Positions 1 through 8,491 of a stretch of 39,712 bases of DNA are shown in pieces. This stretch comes from Balneolales bacterium (GTDB lineage Bacteria; Bacteroidota; Rhodothermia; Balneolales; Cyclonatronaceae). The notes below the pieces were generated by a model, which did not search any database, was not told the DNA's origin, and saw nothing but the letters and a program-made list of their open reading frames with translations. Within the stretch, counting starts at the first letter, position 1; the number at the start of each line of letters is the position of its first letter. A program made the position numbers and the translations under genes. The stretch spans positions 1 through 39,712 of the forward strand of contig JAFIET010000034.1 of the NCBI GenBank assembly GCA_020832405.1. The letters run 5' to 3'.

Positions 1-36
1 TTTTCTTTTTGATGAACTTCAATTTTTTTCGCCGTT

Positions 37-696
37 TTGTCTCCCTCCTCCCGCTATCAGAACCCTGCGCTTGTCGTCATCCGAAACAGCATCATGGCAT
101 CTTTCGCCCTGCTGTTTATGACCGTCGCGCTCGTAAGCTATGCTGATGTGCCGGCTGTGCGTTTTTTCAGCAGCATGGAGTACACGGTCTGGCATGAGGG
201 GCTACGGCTGCTGGCGCTGTACATCAACCCCTACACGATTTTTGCCGGTACGGCCGGACTTCTGGGGATGCACGCCTACAGCCTTCAGCAGCAGGGGGAG
301 CGCATCGAAACCGACCGCACGGTGATTTTGCTTGGGGGCGTGCTGGTGAGCCTGATCCTCACCCTGCTGCTGAAGGTTTCGATCGGGCGGGCGCGGCCGG
401 TCGTTTTGTTCACGGAGGGCTATACGGGATTTTTCGGCTTTCAGACCGAACGCAGCTTCAACTCTTTCCCCTCGGGTCATGCAACGGCAGTAACGGCGGC
501 CTGCGCCGCGGTTTTTGCCCTGCGGGAGGAGGTTTCATACCGGGTTATTGCTGTTATGCTCACGGTGCTGATTTTGAGCAGCCGCCTTGTGCTGGGCGAG
601 CATTTCCCCGCTGATGTGCTGGCAGGTATCTGGCTGGGCGGACTCGTGATGTACTGGGCACAGCTTTTTGCAAACCTGGCGGAAGAGCGGCTATAA
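37..696 (+). CDS. PAP2-family membrane phosphatase
   Basis: This is an integral-membrane lipid phosphatase of the PAP2 superfamily, the type that dephosphorylates undecaprenyl pyrophosphate, phosphatidylglycerol phosphate or lipid A. All three family motifs are present: K113 with R120-P121, PSGH at 145-148, and S182-R183 with H189 and D193 (SRxxxxxHxxxD). Hydrophobic segments lie around residues 17-36, 57-78, 97-112, 150-162, 170-183 and 193-213. The start used is TTG at 37, because an in-frame stop lies at 13-15. An in-frame ATG at 94 is the alternative and would shorten the first membrane helix. The substrate cannot be told from sequence. A role in recycling undecaprenyl carrier next to a cell-wall cluster is attractive but is only an inference. 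Confidence 0.86.
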   Translation: MSPSSRYQNPALVVIRNSIMASFALLFMTVALVSYADVPAVRFFSSMEYTVWHEGLRLLALYINPYTIFAGTAGLLGMHAYSLQQQGERIETDRTVILLGGVLVSLILTLLLKVSIGRARPVVLFTEGYTGFFGFQTERSFNSFPSGHATAVTAACAAVFALREEVSYRVIAVMLTVLILSSRLVLGEHFPADVLAGIWLGGLVMYWAQLFANLAEERL

Positions 697-787
697 CATA
701 ACTCCGTTTTTTCCGGAGTGACAGTGTATCGTGCGGTTCTGAGGCCAGCATAATCCTCGGGCCTTTAGTCTCATGCCCTGTAAACAA

Positions 788-831
788 AACAAGGATTTCC
801 CGGCACGGACCAGGAAATCCTTGTTCTTTTT
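788..831. terminator. Bidirectional intrinsic terminator between PAP2 gene and ftsZ
   Basis: A perfect 13-bp inverted repeat (788-800 with 813-825) encloses a 12-nt loop. A T-rich run follows on the + strand and a T-rich run also follows on the minus strand. It lies between two converging genes and would end both the PAP2 transcript and the long dcw transcript. Confidence 0.88.
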
Positions 832-871
832 GGGTTTAGCAATCAGGGGTTTAGAGCAAACTGCGGATCTT

Positions 872-2281
872 TTAGTCCATCAGATTACGCAGAAACGGAG
901 GCTGATCGCCCCCTGCTTTTTTAATGTTAAAGCGCGACTGCCCGCTGTCGTCAGCCGGGCGGTCATCGTCGCGGGAAACGCCTTCTTCGTTCAGTTTACG
1001 AACAACGGCCTTGCGCCGGGTGAAAGCCGGCGTATCGAGCTTTTTGAGGTTATCTTCGCCTTTGTAGTATTTATCGTCAGCCGGCGTATCATCCTGCCGC
1101 TTAAAGCGCTGCGGTGAAGGCAGCGGCGCGGCATTCGTGGCTGCGGCATTCATTTTAAAACCGGGTGCTTTAGGAGCCATGCCCGGCAGCCCCGGCAAAG
1201 CGACTTTTTTCTTCTCGCCGTTTTCTGCTTTGGCAGTGTAGCCCGGCTCCGCTTTGCGACCCGGTACGAGATTGGTTTTGGCATCGCCGTTGCTGAGTTC
1301 AAAACCGGTAGCAATCACCGTAATACGAAGCTCCTCGCCGTATTCCTCATCGAGCACGGTACCCCAGATAATCTCGGCATCTTCTCCGACTTCATCCTGA
1401 ATAATTTTGGTGGCAAGGTTAATTTCATTCATCTTCAGCTGACTGCTGGAGGAGATGTTCAGCAGCACGTTGCGGGAACCGCGGATGCTCAGGCCGTCGA
1501 GCAGCGGCGAGTTGATGGCCTGCCGCGTAGCCAGTTCGGCACGATCGGTACCGGAAGCGGAAGCCGAGCCCATAATGGCCGCGCCCCCGTCGAGCATGGT
1601 TGTGCGCACATCCGCAAAATCCACGTTCACAATACCCGGCATCAGAATCAGGTCGCAGATACCGCGGGTCGCGTTCAGCAGCACATCATCGGCCATTTTG
1701 AAAGCTTCAACCAGGGTTGTGTTTTCTTCGCTTACTTCAAACAGGCGCTGATTCGGTATCACGATAAGGGTATCGCAGTTTTTCTTCAGCTCTTTGATGC
1801 CTTCCATGGCGTAGCGCATGCGGGGTTTGCCTTCAAACTCGAAGGGTGTAGTTACCACGCCTACCGTAAGGATGCCTTTGCGCTTGGCAATGCCGGCTAC
1901 TACAGGCGCTCCGCCTGTACCTGTACCGCCGCCCATGCCTGCTGTTACAAAAATCATGTCGGAGCCTTCGATGGCATCCTCAATTTCGTGGCGGTTTTCT
2001 TCTACCGCTTCCCGACCCACTTCGGGGCGGGCACCGGCACCAAGACCGCTGGTAAGGCTTGCACCAACCTGAATTACGCGGTCGGCCTTGCTTTTATTCA
2101 GAGCCTGACTGTCGGTATTCAGAGCAATATATTCCACGTTATTCAGGCCATTGGCAATCATTGTGTTGATGGCGTTACCGCCGCCGCCGCCTACACCAAT
2201 AACCTTAATTCTCGCATTATCGACGCTTTCGCTGTCGAATACAAATCTTGAAGCTGTGTTTCCGTTTTGATTCGTTTCCAT
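872..2281 (-). CDS. ftsZ: Cell division protein FtsZ
   Basis: FtsZ is the tubulin-like GTPase that forms the cytokinetic Z ring. The N-terminal nucleotide-binding glycine run (GVGGGGGNA, about residues 29-37) and the tubulin signature GGGTGTG (117-123) are intact. The second polymerisation domain runs to about residue 320. A variable linker rich in Pro, Ala and Lys follows, and the protein ends in a short conserved tail ([10 protein letters not shown]) of the kind that binds FtsA. The 469-aa length is long because of the linker, as is usual in Bacteroidota-like lineages. It is the last gene of the dcw cluster, 30 bp downstream of ftsA, and ends before a strong terminator. Only a weak GGGA precedes the ATG. 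Confidence 0.98.
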   Translation of the reverse strand: METNQNGNTASRFVFDSESVDNARIKVIGVGGGGGNAINTMIANGLNNVEYIALNTDSQALNKSKADRVIQVGASLTSGLGAGARPEVGREAVEENRHEIEDAIEGSDMIFVTAGMGGGTGTGGAPVVAGIAKRKGILTVGVVTTPFEFEGKPRMRYAMEGIKELKKNCDTLIVIPNQRLFEVSEENTTLVEAFKMADDVLLNATRGICDLILMPGIVNVDFADVRTTMLDGGAAIMGSASASGTDRAELATRQAINSPLLDGLSIRGSRNVLLNISSSSQLKMNEINLATKIIQDEVGEDAEIIWGTVLDEEYGEELRITVIATGFELSNGDAKTNLVPGRKAEPGYTAKAENGEKKKVALPGLPGMAPKAPGFKMNAAATNAAPLPSPQRFKRQDDTPADDKYYKGEDNLKKLDTPAFTRRKAVVRKLNEEGVSRDDDRPADDSGQSRFNIKKAGGDQPPFLRNLMD

Positions 2282-2311
2282 AACGTTTTCCCTGATTGGT
2301 TTCTCTGTTTG

Positions 2312-3727
2312 TTAAATCTCTCTGAACCAGATTTTCATCTGCTTCGTAATTTTCTGCATCAGACTTTCAGCCATTTGCTTTTCGCCTGCCTGCGAAGGAT
2401 CCCCGGCTGCTGCGGGTGCTGTAGTGTCGTTTTGTGATAGGGTTTCGGGTTTGTTAGTTTCAGTTGTTCCTGCAGCATGGCCGTTACGCTGGCCGCTGTC
2501 TGCTGCTGCTGATCCGTGAGGCCTGGCTGCCGACATCGGATTCATCTGTGCCAGGTAGGCATTCTGCGCGCTCTCGAAAGCATGCATCACAAGCCCCACC
2601 CCTGTACTGTGGATCGGGCTGTTCACTTCTTCAATCAGGCCGCCGGTTAGCCCGCGGGGTATGCCCAGTTTGGTATCAAGCCCCAGGTATTCGGCAGCGA
2701 GCGGCACAATCCCCTTTATGAGAGAGCCGCCCCCGGTGAGCACCACGCCCGCACTCAGCTGATTGCCCAGCCCGCTGCGCTTGATTTCAATGCCAACGAT
2801 CTCGAGAATTTCCTCAATTCTTGGCTGAATGATGCCCGACAGTATGGTTTTTCTGACTTCCTTTGGCGGCCGGCCGGCTATGCCGGGTACCGGTATCACC
2901 TGCTCTTCATCTATCAAATCCGCCCAGGCATGGCCGTGCTCGTGCTTAAGGCGGTGCGCCTGATCTTCCAGAATACTCAGGCCGTCTTTGATATCATCCG
3001 TAACTTTTTGTCCCGCAATGGCACATACCGCAGTATGGCGGATGGTATTGCCTTTAAAAATGGCGATATCCGTGGTGCCTCCGCCAATATCAACCAGCAC
3101 AACGCCGGCTTCTTTTTCATCTTTTTCAAGCACCGCAAAAGAGGATGCCAGCGGCTCCAGGATCATGTCCTGCACTTTGTAGCCGGCTTTTTCCACACAG
3201 CGGTACATATTTTTGATGGCAGACACCATGCCCGTTATGATATGAACATTGGCCTCCAGCCGGATGCCGCACATCCCGATAGGGTCGGTGATGCCGTCCT
3301 GCCCGTCCACGATATATTCCTGCGGAATCACGTGTATGATTTGCTGACCCGCAGGCAGCATTACCTGCTGACAATCAATGAGCAGGCGCTCCACGTCTTT
3401 GGCTGTAATTTCAGAGTCCTGATTGGTGTTGGTAACCGCACCCCGGCTGCGCATGCTGCTTATATGATCGCCTGCAATACCCACGTTCACGGCCCGCACA
3501 CGAATGCCCGAAGCCAGCTCAGCCTTCTCAATGGCCGTTCGGATGGCATTCACCGTTTTATCGATATTGACCACAACCCCCCGGTTCAGCCCGTCGCTCG
3601 GTGCCTTCCCCACACCAAGAATGTTGATGGTCCGGTCCTGATTAACCGAGGCCACGATCGCACACACTTTAGTTGTGCCGATATCAAGGCCAACCACAAT
3701 TTGTTCTTCTTTTTGTTCAATATTCAT
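2312..3727 (-). CDS. ftsA: Cell division protein FtsA
   Basis: FtsA is the actin-fold ATPase that tethers FtsZ filaments to the membrane and recruits later divisome proteins. The phosphate-1 motif (GLDIGTTKVCAIVA, about residues 13-26) and phosphate-2 motif (VDIGGGTTDIAIF, about 212-224) are visible. A Gln/Ala/Gly-rich linker near residues 395-450 leads to a C-terminal amphipathic helix (MQKITKQMKIWF), which is the membrane-targeting sequence. The 471-aa length is longer than the roughly 420 aa of E. coli because of that linker. It lies between ftsQ (65-bp gap) and ftsZ (30-bp gap). No Shine-Dalgarno sequence is seen before its ATG. Confidence 0.97.
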   Translation of the reverse strand: MNIEQKEEQIVVGLDIGTTKVCAIVASVNQDRTINILGVGKAPSDGLNRGVVVNIDKTVNAIRTAIEKAELASGIRVRAVNVGIAGDHISSMRSRGAVTNTNQDSEITAKDVERLLIDCQQVMLPAGQQIIHVIPQEYIVDGQDGITDPIGMCGIRLEANVHIITGMVSAIKNMYRCVEKAGYKVQDMILEPLASSFAVLEKDEKEAGVVLVDIGGGTTDIAIFKGNTIRHTAVCAIAGQKVTDDIKDGLSILEDQAHRLKHEHGHAWADLIDEEQVIPVPGIAGRPPKEVRKTILSGIIQPRIEEILEIVGIEIKRSGLGNQLSAGVVLTGGGSLIKGIVPLAAEYLGLDTKLGIPRGLTGGLIEEVNSPIHSTGVGLVMHAFESAQNAYLAQMNPMSAARPHGSAAADSGQRNGHAAGTTETNKPETLSQNDTTAPAAAGDPSQAGEKQMAESLMQKITKQMKIWFREI

Positions 3728-3770
3728 TTCGTAAGAGTGTCGCTAAGGGTGATGGGTTTTTGGGTTTTGG

Positions 3771-3786
3771 TCATTCATTCATTCAT
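3771..3786. repeat. (TCAT)4 microsatellite between ftsQ and ftsA
   Basis: Four perfect TCAT units lie in the 65-bp ftsQ-ftsA gap, only 6 bp past the ftsQ stop. On the coding strand they read as ATGA repeats, each containing overlapping start and stop triplets. No protein frame is affected by unit gain or loss. Confidence 0.8.
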
Positions 3787-3792
3787 TCAGAT

Positions 3793-4638
3793 TCAGGACT
3801 GCAGGGCAACTACCTGATTGCGGAACCGGAAATCAAGCCGGGTGAAGGCCGCCATGCCTTTCACCGGGGCAAGCTGCCGGTAAAACTGTTCCCAGCGGTC
3901 CACTTTTTCCGGGAAATCGCCGGCGCCGAATACCAGCCGCACAGCGTTCTCCCGGCTCAGCGCAATCACGCCTTCTTCAGGGTGCCAGCCTACCTCACTG
4001 ATTTTCATGCCTGCCACCGGCGCCTGCTGCAGCGCCTGCAGAAATTCAGACAGGGCCTCAAATTCCGGTGCCTGCAGCCTGTTGCCATGCTCCGGCAGGC
4101 TGAAACCGTACAGCAGGGGCAGGTCAGGCATGTAGCCGGCAGGGATGCGCAGCGCCATGCCTTCAGCATCCACAAGCATGGTTCGGCTGCCGGAAACCAA
4201 CAGGGCGAGCGGGTTGCGCTCGCGCACATCCACGAGCACCCTGCCACCGGGCAGCAGGCGCACGCGGCTTTCAGCCACCCACGGCAGCGCATCGATACGC
4301 TCCTGAACTTCCAGCGGACGCACTCCATCGGCAGACATCCCCTGCGTGAGGCCGCTTTGCGCCAGTACCTGTTCCGCAGAGGTGAAACCGGGCGCATGCA
4401 CCTCAATCTGCTGCACCACACTATGGCCCTGCAGCAGCCACGAAGCCGCGAGCGAAGCCGCAACGAGCAGCAGCAGCGCCGCCGGATACATCAACCCCTT
4501 CAGAAAATCACCTTTCCCTTTCCCTTTAGCTTTGCCCTTTCGGCTGCGCTTTTTGGGAGGTTCGGGGGAAGGCATCACGCCCTGAACGCCGCTTTCAGGC
4601 AGTTCCGGCTCCGGTGTATCATAAATAAACTTACTCAT
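3793..4638 (-). CDS. ftsQ: Cell division protein FtsQ/DivIB
   Basis: FtsQ is a bitopic inner-membrane divisome protein that links early and late division proteins through its periplasmic domain. The sequence shows a Lys/Pro-rich cytoplasmic N-terminus (about 1-47), one membrane helix (about 50-70), a POTRA domain starting at VQQIEVHAPGFTSAEQVL and continuing through the WVAESRVRLLPGGRVLVDVRERNP segment, and a C-terminal beta domain. The 281-aa length is normal. The start overlaps the murC stop by 8 bp. A strong Shine-Dalgarno (AAAGGAGGT, 4644-4652) sits inside the 3' end of murC and supports this ATG. FtsQ is poorly conserved in sequence, so the call rests on the POTRA pattern, the topology and its exact place in the dcw cluster. 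Confidence 0.93.
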   Translation of the reverse strand: MSKFIYDTPEPELPESGVQGVMPSPEPPKKRSRKGKAKGKGKGDFLKGLMYPAALLLLVAASLAASWLLQGHSVVQQIEVHAPGFTSAEQVLAQSGLTQGMSADGVRPLEVQERIDALPWVAESRVRLLPGGRVLVDVRERNPLALLVSGSRTMLVDAEGMALRIPAGYMPDLPLLYGFSLPEHGNRLQAPEFEALSEFLQALQQAPVAGMKISEVGWHPEEGVIALSRENAVRLVFGAGDFPEKVDRWEQFYRQLAPVKGMAAFTRLDFRFRNQVVALQS

Positions 4639-6124
4639 CCTGAACCTCCTTTGCGCCCGGTTTAAGCTTGAGCTTCAGAGACTGTACAAACAGCTCGCCG
4701 TATTTATAAATGTCGCCCGCGCCCATAGTTATCACAAGATCGCCCGGCTGTACAATGCCGCGCAAAGATGACGGCAGCTCGCGCTTATCGGCCACGAAAT
4801 GTACATCGCGATGACCGTAGCGGGCGGCCACATCGGCCACAAGCTGCCCCGTTACGCCTTCGATCGGCTTTTCACGGGCAGGATAAATATCGGTGACCAC
4901 CATCACATCGGCATCAAAAAACGACGAGCCGAACTCTTCACACATGTCGCGGGTGCGCGAGTACAGATGCGGCTGAAACACGGCCACAATCCGGCGGTCG
5001 GGCCAGCCTTTGCGGGCCGCGGAGAGCGTTGCGCTCACCTCTGTCGGGTGATGCGCGTAGTCATCAACCACCATGATATCGCCGTCATCGTATTTAGACT
5101 GGAAACGCCGGAAAACCCCGCTGTAGGTTTCGAGTCCGGCGGCGATATCCTCAAAATTCATATTCAGCTCAAGGCCCACCCCTACCGCGGCAAGCGCATT
5201 GCGCACATTGTGCTCACCGGGCGCATTGATGGTTACACGACCAAGCTTTTCACCGTCGAGTTTCACATCGAAACTTGTGATGAGGCCGGTAAGCTCGGTT
5301 TTGGACGGCCGCAGCCTTGCCTGAGGCGTATAGCCGTAGGTGAGCGTGCGGCGCTCAATACCCGGAAGGATGCTGCGCACTTCCTCATCATCAAGACACA
5401 AAATCACCGAGCCGTAAAACGGAACCTTGTTGGCAAACTCCAGAAAAGCGCGTTTGATGTCGTCCACATCTTCATAAATATCAAGATGCTCCGCTTCGAT
5501 GTTGGTAATCACCGCCATAGAGGGCGAAAGCTTGAGGAAGGTGCGGTCGTACTCGTCGGCCTCTACAATAATGATGTCGCCTCCGCCTACTACGGCATTG
5601 GTTTTGTCGAAGCTGTGCACGCGCCCGCCCACAATAATGGTCGGGTCGAAGCCCCCGCGCTGTACCACATGGCCGGCCATGGTCGTCGTTGTCGTTTTGC
5701 CGTGCGTACCGGCAATACCGATACCGAATTTCATGCGCATCAGCTCGGCGAGCATCTCCGCCCGCTTGATAGTCGGGATGCGCTGTACAAGGGCCGCGCG
5801 GGTTTCCACGTTTTCGGTGGCCTGAACAGCGCTTGTGTAAACCACCACATCGGCACCTTCAATATTTGCGGCCTCATGCCCGATAAACACCTTGGCGCCA
5901 ATACTTTCCAGGCGCTCGGTTGTTTCTGACTGTGCCCCGTCAGAGCCGCTCACTTTGTATCCCCGGCGAATCAGAATCTCGGCCATGCCGCTCATGCCAA
6001 TGCCGCCAATGCCCACCATGTGTATGTGGCGGGTATTGCCAAAAATAGGCTGCGGAATAATTTTCTTGTTCACAGCAGATTCAGATTCAGTATTAGGATT
6101 CGTTTGAGCCATAAAGGAAATCAT
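4631..6124 (-). CDS. murC: UDP-N-acetylmuramate--L-alanine ligase MurC
   Basis: MurC is the cytoplasmic ATP-dependent ligase that adds the first amino acid, L-Ala, to UDP-MurNAc. The N-terminal UDP-binding Rossmann domain begins with HMVGIGGIGMSGMAEIL (about residues 35-51). The ATP P-loop GTHGKTT is at 139-145. The Mur central-domain motif EADEYDRTFL and the C-terminal DDYAHHPTE (nucleotide/peptide-binding) segment are present. The 497-aa length is typical. It overlaps murG by an ATGA and has no Shine-Dalgarno, which suggests translational re-initiation. A second in-frame ATG four codons in (starting MAQTNP) is a possible alternative start. Confidence 0.98.
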   Translation of the reverse strand: MISFMAQTNPNTESESAVNKKIIPQPIFGNTRHIHMVGIGGIGMSGMAEILIRRGYKVSGSDGAQSETTERLESIGAKVFIGHEAANIEGADVVVYTSAVQATENVETRAALVQRIPTIKRAEMLAELMRMKFGIGIAGTHGKTTTTTMAGHVVQRGGFDPTIIVGGRVHSFDKTNAVVGGGDIIIVEADEYDRTFLKLSPSMAVITNIEAEHLDIYEDVDDIKRAFLEFANKVPFYGSVILCLDDEEVRSILPGIERRTLTYGYTPQARLRPSKTELTGLITSFDVKLDGEKLGRVTINAPGEHNVRNALAAVGVGLELNMNFEDIAAGLETYSGVFRRFQSKYDDGDIMVVDDYAHHPTEVSATLSAARKGWPDRRIVAVFQPHLYSRTRDMCEEFGSSFFDADVMVVTDIYPAREKPIEGVTGQLVADVAARYGHRDVHFVADKRELPSSLRGIVQPGDLVITMGAGDIYKYGELFVQSLKLKLKPGAKEVQDE

Positions 6125-7254
6125 CGTTTCGGGGGGTACAGGGGGATGATGGTGTTCAGAATGTCGGTTGCCACGAGCTGAGCGGCTTTTGGTTTTGCAG
6201 CTTCACGGGCTGCGGCCTGCATTTTACCCATGCGGCCTTTTTCCACGAAAATATCGTTGAGAAAATCGGCCATCACCTGCGGGCCTTCATCATCTTCCAT
6301 CATGATGGAAGCCCCGAGGCCTACCATATCGGCCGCGTTGTGGAACTGATGGTTGCCGGCCACGTGTGGTGAAGGCATCAGGATGGAAGGCTTTCCGGCA
6401 ATCAGCAGCTCGGTACAGGTTCCGGCACCGGCGCGGGCAAAAACGACGTCGGCGGCTTTGTAGGCCGCAGCCATATCGTCGATAAAGGGCGTAAGGTGTA
6501 CGCGGGGCCAGCGTTCAGGGTCGGTTTCAGCTTTTAGTTTTTCGTAGTAGGCCGGGCCGCACTGCCATAAAACCTGCAGCTGCATATCGTCGTGCATCCT
6601 TTTGAGGTGTGCAACCACCGTATCATTGATGGCTTTTGCCCCGCCGCTGCCACCAAGTACGAGCAGTGTCCGCCGGCCCTTTTCCATGCCGTAAGGCATT
6701 TCTGTAAGCTCCCCTTCAAACGAAGCCACAATATCCCGCCGGGTCGGGTTTCCGGTGAGGCGTAGCTTATCTTTAGATTTTTGCAGCCATTCATCGGCAC
6801 CGGCAAAGGCGAGGTAAATTTTCCGGGCAAAGCGTGCGAGCAGCCTTGTCGTTACGCCGGGGTAGCCATTCTGCTCCTGCAGGAAAAGGGGCACGCCGAG
6901 CAGTCCTGCCATAAACCCTACCGGACCCGACACATAGCCGCCTGTGCAGATAACCGCATGCGGACGCAGCCGCCGGATGATGACCAGGCTCTGGAACAGG
7001 CTCACAAGCAGTTTTACCGGCACCAGCAGGTTCGAAAGGGTGAGCCGACGCTGTACGCCGCTGATCCAGATGGGCGAAATCCCGTAGCCCGCTTTGGGCA
7101 CAGCTTTCCACTCGATGCGCTCAGGCGAGCCGGCAAAGCGGATCACCGCATCAGGAATGCGCTCACGAAGGGCGTCAGCAATGGCGATGGCCGGGTACAC
7201 GTGTCCGCCGGTACCGCCGCCGCTCAGCAGAAAGGTCCATTTTTGCTCAGGCAT
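6121..7254 (-). CDS. murG: Lipid II synthase MurG (UDP-GlcNAc:undecaprenyl-PP-MurNAc-pentapeptide GlcNAc transferase)
   Basis: MurG is a peripheral inner-membrane GT-B glycosyltransferase that adds GlcNAc to lipid I to give lipid II. The N-terminal glycine loop SGGGTGGHVYPA and the second glycine loop LGGSGGAKAIND are present. The UDP-GlcNAc-binding segment near FARAGAGTCTEL, with HQFHNA downstream, completes the pattern. Two in-frame ATGs are available, at 7260 and 7254. The second is preferred because the GGGAGGAG element (7262-7269) lies 7-9 nt upstream of it but almost touches the first. The gene overlaps the end of ftsW in either case and overlaps murC by an ATGA. Confidence 0.97.
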   Translation of the reverse strand: MPEQKWTFLLSGGGTGGHVYPAIAIADALRERIPDAVIRFAGSPERIEWKAVPKAGYGISPIWISGVQRRLTLSNLLVPVKLLVSLFQSLVIIRRLRPHAVICTGGYVSGPVGFMAGLLGVPLFLQEQNGYPGVTTRLLARFARKIYLAFAGADEWLQKSKDKLRLTGNPTRRDIVASFEGELTEMPYGMEKGRRTLLVLGGSGGAKAINDTVVAHLKRMHDDMQLQVLWQCGPAYYEKLKAETDPERWPRVHLTPFIDDMAAAYKAADVVFARAGAGTCTELLIAGKPSILMPSPHVAGNHQFHNAADMVGLGASIMMEDDEGPQVMADFLNDIFVEKGRMGKMQAAAREAAKPKAAQLVATDILNTIIPLYPPKR

Positions 7255-8431
7255 CTTCATGCTCCTCCCGGCGGTGTTTGGAAATATTCATCAAAACGCC
7301 CATCATAAATCCGGCAGTGAGCATGCTCGTACCTCCGTAACTGATAAACGGCATCGGCAGCCCCGTAACCGGAAAAAGACCGGTCGCAACGGCCGCATTC
7401 ACGAGCCCATACACCACAATGGTGATCGTGCAGGCCATGGCCATGTAGGCACCGAGGTCGTCGCGGGCACGGTTTGCAATAAAAATGACGCCGCGGATCA
7501 GAATCACCACGTAAATCAGCAGCAGTGCAAATGCACCGAGCAGGCCGTACTCTTCGGCTATAATGGCATAAATAAAATCGTTGTAAGGAGCCGGCAGAAA
7601 GTCGCGCTGTGTGCTTTTGCCCACACCAACACCCAAAAGGCCGCCACGCGCTATAGCAATGTGCGCCTGCTGCGCCTGATAGCCACCGGGATTGCCCACC
7701 AGCTGACTGCTCTGAATGTTGAGAACCTGATTCACATAGTTGTTGAGCCGCGATTGGCGCTCTTGTGTTTGTGAAACCAGCAGCCCGCCCAGCAGCGCAC
7801 CGCTTAGCACCAGCAGCCCCAGATGCTTCACACTCATTCTGCCCACAAACATCATAATGAAGCTGAGCAGCAGTATAAGAGCCGCGCTCGAAAAATCTTC
7901 CAGACCCACAAAAAGGGCCGTACCGCAAATCCAGAACAGAGCCGGGAAAAAGGATTTGCCAAAATCTTCGATATAGGTCCTTTTTTGGAACATCATGTGG
8001 CACAGATACATCAGCAAAGCCACCATCGCCACCGACGACGGCTGAAACGCCACGCCGGCCAGGCTTAGCGAGCGCTTTGCACCGTGTACTTCCACCCCGT
8101 TATAGCTCACCCAGATCAGCAGCACCCAGCTCACAATCAACACCACCTTACTCCATTCGGCCACGATGCGATAGTTCACCTTGGCCGCTACAAACATGGT
8201 GATGAAAGCCAGGCTCAGCTTAAAGCCGTGCTTAAATAAAAAAGCACCGGCCGTCTCGCCCCTGTTCTCAGCGAAATAAGCGATGGATGAGTAAACAGCC
8301 AGACAGCCGAAAACCATCAGGGCAATCACGCAAAACAGCAGCACACCGTCACTGCCACTGCGCATGCCGGTATCCTCCGCCTCAGGGGAGGGGATGCTGC
8401 CAAAGCCGGTATGTGGGGTTGCAGTACTCAT
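7247..8431 (-). CDS. ftsW: Peptidoglycan glycosyltransferase FtsW
   Basis: FtsW is a SEDS-family polytopic membrane enzyme that polymerises lipid II into glycan strands at the septum, paired with FtsI. About ten hydrophobic segments are visible. The SEDS periplasmic loop (VGNPGGYQAQQAHIAIARGG) with the downstream segment GVGKSTQRDFLPAPYNDFIYA is intact, as is the C-terminal PMPFISYGGTSML signature. The first 30 residues are a hydrophilic cytoplasmic tail. The 394-aa length is normal. A 60-bp gap separates it from murD with no Shine-Dalgarno, whereas its own 3' end (EHEDA, GAGGAG codons) supplies the Shine-Dalgarno for murG. Confidence 0.97.
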   Translation of the reverse strand: MSTATPHTGFGSIPSPEAEDTGMRSGSDGVLLFCVIALMVFGCLAVYSSIAYFAENRGETAGAFLFKHGFKLSLAFITMFVAAKVNYRIVAEWSKVVLIVSWVLLIWVSYNGVEVHGAKRSLSLAGVAFQPSSVAMVALLMYLCHMMFQKRTYIEDFGKSFFPALFWICGTALFVGLEDFSSAALILLLSFIMMFVGRMSVKHLGLLVLSGALLGGLLVSQTQERQSRLNNYVNQVLNIQSSQLVGNPGGYQAQQAHIAIARGGLLGVGVGKSTQRDFLPAPYNDFIYAIIAEEYGLLGAFALLLIYVVILIRGVIFIANRARDDLGAYMAMACTITIVVYGLVNAAVATGLFPVTGLPMPFISYGGTSMLTAGFMMGVLMNISKHRREEHEDA

Positions 8432-8491
8432 GAAACAGTTGTGATGGTGTTTTTCGGGGGAAGGCTTTCCGGGCCGGGTCTCAGCTTCTGG

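Noticed and set aside
701-719. A 6-bp hairpin just after the PAP2 gene
   Set aside because: It lacks a downstream T run. The strong terminator at 788-825 explains termination better.
2930-4665. Open frames of 295 and 330 codons antisense to ftsA and ftsQ
   Set aside because: No motif, unusual composition, and both run across real gene boundaries.
4799-5929. A 376-codon open frame antisense to murC
   Set aside because: His/Arg-rich, no recognisable fold, fully inside a well-supported gene.
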